From Chloroflexi bacterium HGW-Chloroflexi-10 (lineage in GTDB: Bacteria > Chloroflexota > Anaerolineae > Anaerolineales > Anaerolineaceae): 44,651 nucleotides of DNA. The DNA is taken from contig PHBZ01000015.1 of NCBI GenBank assembly GCA_002840755.1, positions 64,001 through 108,651 on the forward strand. The letters run 5' to 3'. The position numbers were made by a program, and so were the translations under genes. Below are positions 40,565 to 44,651 of the stretch, in pieces; within the stretch, counting starts at the first letter, position 1, and each line of letters begins with the position of its first letter. The notes under the pieces were generated by a model. It was given only the letters and a program-made list of their open reading frames with translations. It did no database searches and had not been told where the DNA came from.

Positions 40565-41974
40565 ATGAAAAAGTTACTCCGAATTTTTTGTGTAATAGTC
40601 TTTGGATCAGGTATCTTCCTTTTCGCCAGCTTTTATAAAACCCAGGCTGACAATGGTATTCAATTACACAGTATTAATAAACTAAATCTGACAGAGTATC
40701 AGCGGTTATTGGTTTTTGCTCCTCATCCGGATGATGAAATTTTGGGGGCTGGTGCAATCCTGTCCGCGATGCATGCGATGGGGGGTGAGGTTAGGGTTGT
40801 TGTGGTAACCAATGGAGATGGTCAGTGGTTTTCGCCAGCGGTCGTCAGTGGAGACCCGCTGCCTTCTTCTGAAAGTTTTATTAAAGTAGGCTTGCATCGC
40901 CAAATTGAATCTGTTCAATCGCTGAAACAATTGGGTATTTCCCTGAAAAACCTGGATTTTCTGGGTTATCCGGATGGTGGTTTGTCTGATATTTGGGAAA
41001 ATGACTGGCAGGTAAATCCATATCCTGTCGTTGGGCGTTATACCGGCAAAACCACCAGCCCATACCCGGATACTTACAGTCTGGATCATGAATATAGCGG
41101 ATCATACTTATACCAGGATATTTACGATCAAATCAGTGATTTTAAGCCGGATATCATTGTTTTCCCGCATCCTTTAGACCAGCATAAGGATCACCAGGCT
41201 GTCAGCAACTTTGTGCAACTGGCAGCCGGAAATTGGATGAACTCCGATGTTTCTCAACCGGTTTTACTGCTTTCGTATCTGACCCATTATGGTTCTTACC
41301 CTCAGAGTATTGGTCAAGTGACCGGGACATCCTTATTGCCGCCATTATCCATGCAGCATAAAGATAGCTGGTTTTATTTCGAATTAGAACCGGAGCAAAT
41401 GGCTGCGAAATCGGCTGCGATTCGGGAATTTTATTCTCAGACCAAAGTGATGCGGGCATACTTGAACAGTTTTGTTAGAGCGAATGAATTGTTTTACCAG
41501 ATCGAACCTTTTACCCTTTCTTCATTGTATTTTGATAAGGAAGCTGTTATTGAAGGTGAGCTTTCCTGGGCTAACTCACAACAACTAAAAAGCGTTTACC
41601 AACACAGCCAAAACAGATTGGATCCTTCCAGTCATATTATCGCCTGGCACGTAATGCGCATAGGCGATCTGGTATGTGTAGGCGCTGAAACCGCCGGTAA
41701 ATTACAACAGAAATATTCCTACCGGATTTCAATAAAAGCAACCAGTGGAGAAGTTTTTACTTTCGAAGATGAGTCATTAATACCAATTTTTGATGACAAC
41801 CGTTTTGCGGCCTGCCTCCAGCGTGATTGGTTTATGCAGGAAAACGTATTCCTCTTTCGGCCAGAGGTATGGAACAAAGACAAACTTGACCAAACCAGCT
41901 GGCACCTGGTTATTATAGATGAAGACGCTGATGCGAACACTGACATGGATGTGAGCGATTTGAGCGTTTATTGA
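40565..41974 (+). CDS. PIG-L/LmbE family deacetylase, membrane-anchored
   Basis: The 469-residue protein has an N-terminal membrane or signal segment (about residues 3-24). The PIG-L domain starts VFAPHPDDEILGAGA (metal ligands His54, Asp57) and continues with VVTNGDGQW, LGYPDGGL and the third ligand in FPHPLDQHKDHQAV. The family removes N-acetyl groups from GlcNAc-type glycans or thiol precursors. Here it is outside the cytosol. The C-terminal 190 residues are beta-rich and unknown. Its stop overlaps the -35 box of the tRNA promoter. Confidence 0.87.
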   Translation: MKKLLRIFCVIVFGSGIFLFASFYKTQADNGIQLHSINKLNLTEYQRLLVFAPHPDDEILGAGAILSAMHAMGGEVRVVVVTNGDGQWFSPAVVSGDPLPSSESFIKVGLHRQIESVQSLKQLGISLKNLDFLGYPDGGLSDIWENDWQVNPYPVVGRYTGKTTSPYPDTYSLDHEYSGSYLYQDIYDQISDFKPDIIVFPHPLDQHKDHQAVSNFVQLAAGNWMNSDVSQPVLLLSYLTHYGSYPQSIGQVTGTSLLPPLSMQHKDSWFYFELEPEQMAAKSAAIREFYSQTKVMRAYLNSFVRANELFYQIEPFTLSSLYFDKEAVIEGELSWANSQQLKSVYQHSQNRLDPSSHIIAWHVMRIGDLVCVGAETAGKLQQKYSYRISIKATSGEVFTFEDESLIPIFDDNRFAACLQRDWFMQENVFLFRPEVWNKDKLDQTSWHLVIIDEDADANTDMDVSDLSVY

Positions 41975-41998
41975 CACTACCCTGTTTTTGGGTATAAT
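41971..41998 (+). promoter_or_regulatory. promoter of tRNA-Lys
   Basis: TTGACA (41971-41976) and TATAAT (41993-41998) are both perfect consensus boxes with a 16-base spacer, 14 bases before the tRNA. The -35 box contains the stop codon of the PIG-L gene. Confidence 0.9.
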
Positions 41999-42011
41999 TG
42001 GCATGCAATAC

Positions 42012-42084
42012 GGCTCACTAGCTCAATTGGCAGAGCAATTGACTCTTAATCAATGGGTTCAGGGTTCAAGTCCCTGGTGAGTCA
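42012..42084 (+). tRNA. tRNA-Lys (anticodon CTT)
   Basis: The 73-base cloverleaf has the acceptor arm GGCTCAC/GTGAGTC with one G-U pair, the D-loop AGCTCAATTGGCAGAGC, the anticodon stem ATTGA/TCAAT with loop CTCTTAA (anticodon at 42045-42047), and the T-arm CAGGGTTCAAGTCCCTG. CCA is not encoded; A42084 is the discriminator base. Confidence 0.95.
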
Positions 42085-42125
42085 CACTGATCCTTTGGGG
42101 AGAAACGCCGACCCCAGATCGTGGT

Positions 42126-42160
42126 GCAGGGCCTGCAGGGAGTGCAGGCCCTGCTCTTTT
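42126..42160 (+). terminator. terminator after tRNA-Lys
   Basis: GCAGGGCCTGCA (42126-42137), loop GGGAG and TGCAGGCCCTGC (42143-42154) form a 12-bp stem followed by TCTTTT. Confidence 0.93.
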
Positions 42161-42238
42161 AAATGGTTCAACGTTTGGGGAGTGTAAATTTTTACTGAGT
42201 TTGTGGATTAAACCGGGGATCATTGATAGAATCGATTC

Positions 42239-42703
42239 ATGGAAAAAATATCCGTTCTTTTTATTTGTTTGGGAAATATCTGCCGTTCACCGATGGCCGA
42301 AGCGGTTTTTCGCCATCTGATTGCCGAACAGGGCTTGGTAGACCAATTTGAGATCGCATCTGCCGGCACCGGCGGCTGGCATGTGGGTGAAGCCCCGCAC
42401 ACAGGCACACAGCGCATACTGGCTAAAAATGGGATCGATATTGGGGGAAAACGTGCCATGCGTTTAAATGGGCAGGATTTGAAGGCGTATAACTATCTGA
42501 TTGCGATGGATGCGCAGAATGTGGCGGATGTTGCTGACCGGTTTGACGTGAAAATTTCCCGTCTCCTGGATTTTGCCCCGTCTGGCTCACCGCTGGATGT
42601 ACCGGATCCGTACTATAACAATAATTTTGAAGAAGTGTATCAATTGGTACTATCCGGTTGTAAGGGACTGCTGGAGCATATCCGCAAACAAGAAAACCGA
42701 TGA
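42239..42703 (+). CDS. low-molecular-weight protein tyrosine phosphatase
   Basis: The 154-residue enzyme begins MEKISVLFICLGNICRSPMA; CLGNICRS is the phosphate-binding loop with nucleophile Cys10 and Arg16. The general acid lies in VPDPYYNN (about residue 122). It removes phosphate from tyrosine or, in bacteria, from arginine or sugar-pathway proteins. Its stop overlaps the start of the kinase gene (ATGA), so the two are translationally coupled. Confidence 0.95.
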   Translation: MEKISVLFICLGNICRSPMAEAVFRHLIAEQGLVDQFEIASAGTGGWHVGEAPHTGTQRILAKNGIDIGGKRAMRLNGQDLKAYNYLIAMDAQNVADVADRFDVKISRLLDFAPSGSPLDVPDPYYNNNFEEVYQLVLSGCKGLLEHIRKQENR

Positions 42704-43593
42704 ATCCATTACCCGATACCCTGCTGCAGAAACTAAACAAAGAGATTCAGGCATTGGGTGATTTGGGTCCGTTAACCTTCGTTGGCTCGGTTGGGGGTGG
42801 GTGTATCAATAATGCCATGCAGTTGGCCGGAAAAAATGATCATTATTTTCTTAAGTGGAACTGGAAAAGTTTGCCGGGGATGTTCGCTGCCGAGGCGTAT
42901 GGTTTGCAATTGCTGGCAGCCAGCCGTTCCATACGGGTTCCGCAGGTGCTGGCTCAGGGCGAAGCGACGCCAGAGTGCCCGACCTTTATCCTGTTGGAAT
43001 GGATTGAGAGCCGGGGGCGTTTCAATCAGGCTGTTTGTGGAGAACAGTTGGCGGCCATGCATACTGTCAGCACGGCCGGTCTATTTGGCCTTGACCAAAA
43101 CAACTATATTGGCAGCACGCCTCAACTTAATGAACCATTGGGCGAGTGGGTGGCGTTTTTTGTGCAAAAGCGTTTACAACCCCAAATCCATTTGGCCAGG
43201 CAAAACGGTCGTCTGGATATAAACCGCCAGCGGCGATTGGAACGATTCCTCAAGCGGTTACCGGATTGGCTGGATGGCGTGAAAAGACAGCCGGTACTGC
43301 TGCATGGCGATCTCTGGGGCGGCAATGTAATGGGCGGTCCAGAGGGTGAACCAGTGTTGATTGATCCGGCTGTCTATTATGGTGATCGGGAAACCGATTT
43401 GGCTTTTACAACCATGTTTGGCGGATTTCAGGCGGATTTCTATGCGGCATATCAATCGGTTTATCCGCTGGAACCCGATTTTGAGGAGCGTTTTGAAATC
43501 TATAACGCTTATCATCTATTGAATCATTTGAACTTATTTGGCGAGAGTTACGGCAGACAACTGGATGCCACGCTCAGCCGGTTTGTGGGGTGA
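42700..43593 (+). CDS. fructosamine kinase family protein
   Basis: The 297-residue protein has the family's N-terminal VGGGCINNAMQL (nucleotide loop), YFLKWN Lys, the Brenner-type catalytic HGDLWGGNVM (about residue 205) and LIDPAVYYGDRETDLAF with its metal-binding Asp. It phosphorylates sugar-amine adducts such as fructosamines or ribulosamines, so that they fall off proteins. The coupling to a low-molecular-weight phosphatase is common for this kinase in bacteria. Confidence 0.93.
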   Translation: MNPLPDTLLQKLNKEIQALGDLGPLTFVGSVGGGCINNAMQLAGKNDHYFLKWNWKSLPGMFAAEAYGLQLLAASRSIRVPQVLAQGEATPECPTFILLEWIESRGRFNQAVCGEQLAAMHTVSTAGLFGLDQNNYIGSTPQLNEPLGEWVAFFVQKRLQPQIHLARQNGRLDINRQRRLERFLKRLPDWLDGVKRQPVLLHGDLWGGNVMGGPEGEPVLIDPAVYYGDRETDLAFTTMFGGFQADFYAAYQSVYPLEPDFEERFEIYNAYHLLNHLNLFGESYGRQLDATLSRFVG

Positions 43594-43597
43594 ACGG

Positions 43598-44392
43598 ATG
43601 TTTGTTTTCTTATCCAAGTTTTTACCGTTGTTTGTCTATCCGTTGGGGTTGGCCTGCATCTTACTGATTCTGTACCTGTGGGTCAATCGCCGCCAGCCTG
43701 GCAAAAAAACGCTCATTTACCTGGTTCTATTGTTATTCTTTATCGGCGGTAACCGTTGGACCGCGGCGACCTTACAGCGCACTTTGGAATGGCGTTACCT
43801 GCCCCCCGAAACACTGCCCCAGAACGCGGTTGTGGTTGTATTGGGCGGCGGCACTGAGTCGGCTCAATACCCACGCCAGATGACAGAAGTGAACAGCGCG
43901 GGTGACCGGGTGCTGTACGCCGCCCGCCTGTATCATCAGGGGGTGGCAGCAAACATTTTGCTGAGCGGCGGTAATATCAGTTGGCTGGGGGCAAGGACCA
44001 GCTCACCTGCCGAAGATATGCAGGAAATTATCACCCTGGCGGGCGTTCCCGAGGATATTCTGTGGCTGCAAGGCAAATCACAAAACACGTATGAGGATGC
44101 GCTGTACAGCGCTGAAATTCTCAGGGAGCAGGGTGTTGAGGAAATCGTTTTGGTCACATCGGCCAGCCACATGCCGCGTTCGGTGGCGTTGTTTGAGAAG
44201 CAGGGGTTTAGGGTTATTGCGGCACCTGCCGATTACAGTATTACCGAGGAGATCTGGCAGACGCTGTGGCACCCCACTTTGTCTGATTTTTTGGTAGGGA
44301 TTGTGCCAAACGCGGGGAACCTGGCGGATATTAACTCAGTGATGAAGGAATATATTGGTATGCTGATTTATTCTCTGCGCGGGTGGATGTAG
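43598..44392 (+). CDS. DUF218 (YdcF/ElyC/SanA-type) membrane protein
   Basis: The 264-residue protein has two N-terminal membrane segments (about residues 4-26 and 33-50) and a DUF218 domain outside: VVVLGGGTESAQ, ILLSGGNISWLGA, LQGKSQNTYEDALYSAEIL, VTSASHMPRSVALFEKQG. The plan matches ElyC-like envelope proteins linked to peptidoglycan precursor carriage in E. coli; the activity is not known. The start at 43598 lies four bases after the kinase stop with a GGGG run before it; 43538 is rejected as it lies in the kinase gene. Confidence 0.88.
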   Translation: MFVFLSKFLPLFVYPLGLACILLILYLWVNRRQPGKKTLIYLVLLLFFIGGNRWTAATLQRTLEWRYLPPETLPQNAVVVVLGGGTESAQYPRQMTEVNSAGDRVLYAARLYHQGVAANILLSGGNISWLGARTSSPAEDMQEIITLAGVPEDILWLQGKSQNTYEDALYSAEILREQGVEEIVLVTSASHMPRSVALFEKQGFRVIAAPADYSITEEIWQTLWHPTLSDFLVGIVPNAGNLADINSVMKEYIGMLIYSLRGWM

Positions 44393-44648
44393 GGATAAAC
44401 CTGGTTAAATTGACTTTTTTTGTATGTAAAATGGATCATTTTAGTCAAATACCGGACATATATGGGAAGCAAAATAAAAACAACGATAAAACTGTTTTAC
44501 TTAACTATGAACAACTTTTTTTGTTACATCACCTATTTATCTGTTAATAAAAATCTAGCTACCTGACAGTTTAAAAAAAGAAAGAAGATCGACAAAGGAA
44601 ATCCTGTAAAATTGATTTGCCAAGCAATTTTAGAAAGGAGAAACACAA
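44393..44648. other. 256-bp intergenic region before a truncated gene
   Basis: An AT-rich stretch with a likely promoter for the gene that begins at 44649. I see no clean -35/-10 pair. AAAGGAG lies seven bases before the ATG. Confidence 0.5.
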
Positions 44649-44651
44649 TGT
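44649..44651 (+). CDS. start codon of a gene cut by the window edge
   Basis: ATG at 44649-44651 follows AAAGGAG by seven bases. The rest of the gene lies beyond the window, so its product cannot be told. Confidence 0.6.

Overview
The window looks like a chromosomal segment of a member of the Chloroflexota, most likely class Anaerolineae. This is an inference from gene content. It carries an HMG-CoA synthase / thiolase / DUF35 / class II HMG-CoA reductase operon of the archaeal-like type common in that phylum. It also has Thr/Pro-rich lipoproteins with LysM and TPR modules, a signal-less NMT1-type binding protein, and many genes with strong GGAGG ribosome sites. No 16S or other phylogenetic marker is present to prove this.

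Region 1 (1-10.4 kb) is a gene-cassette array of an integron. Minus-strand genes, most of them short, are separated by attC-like sites of about 120-185 bp. They share the R' end (RYYYAAC on the + strand), an AACGGTTTGCGTTA-type L' element, a GAAAACGCGGCG-type inner element and a GTTRRRY end. The array ends at 10.2-10.4 kb in the first ~40 codons of an integron integrase on the + strand, which is then cut off. A second, shorter copy of the same intI start lies at 1671-1724, so two integron heads appear to be fused in tandem. Cassette products are a DUF1697 protein, CPBP-type membrane proteases, an AAA ATPase, a DinB protein, an amino-thiazoline carboxylate hydrolase-like protein with a Crp/Fnr regulator, a GGDEF protein, a PAS protein, an alpha/beta hydrolase and two small membrane proteins.

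Region 2 (10.4-12.4 kb) is an AbrB-like regulator plus an ABC-2 exporter operon with its own promoter, operator-like inverted repeat and terminator. It follows the breakpoint of the integrase.

Region 3 (12.4-14.9 kb) is a second, detached set of cassettes: a methyltransferase with a 61-bp attC of the aadA type, and a CPBP protease. It is flanked on both sides by the 3' end of the DUF35 gene, which codes for the same last ten residues in both copies.

Region 4 (14.9-19.0 kb) is the upper mevalonate operon, read leftward (HMG-CoA reductase, HMG-CoA synthase, thiolase-like protein, DUF35). The thiolase-like subunit lacks the usual nucleophilic Cys and the C-terminal catalytic His. Region 5 (19-33.5 kb) holds envelope and housekeeping genes: a metallo-beta-lactamase-fold lipoprotein, a DUF362 ferredoxin, a UPF0173 hydrolase, a class A PBP-like protein with its catalytic motifs lost, a TPR protein, LysM and other lipoproteins, a sugar-nucleotide epimerase, a BtrH/DUF4872 protein, pyroglutamyl peptidase and a receiver-only regulator.

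Region 6 (33.5-38.5 kb) is a glycerol operon. Glycerol kinase is followed by a GlpA-type flavoprotein that lacks its C-terminal iron-sulfur domain, and then by SdhB-, SdhC- and SdhD-like subunits with no SdhA. This suggests a hybrid glycerol-3-phosphate:quinone oxidoreductase built on a succinate-dehydrogenase chassis, and is my best candidate for an undescribed system. Region 7 (38.6-44.65 kb) has a signal-less substrate-binding protein with a two-domain rhodanese, a PIG-L deacetylase, tRNA-Lys(CTT) with a near-perfect promoter, a low-molecular-weight phosphatase / fructosamine kinase / DUF218 operon, and the first codon of a further gene at the right edge.
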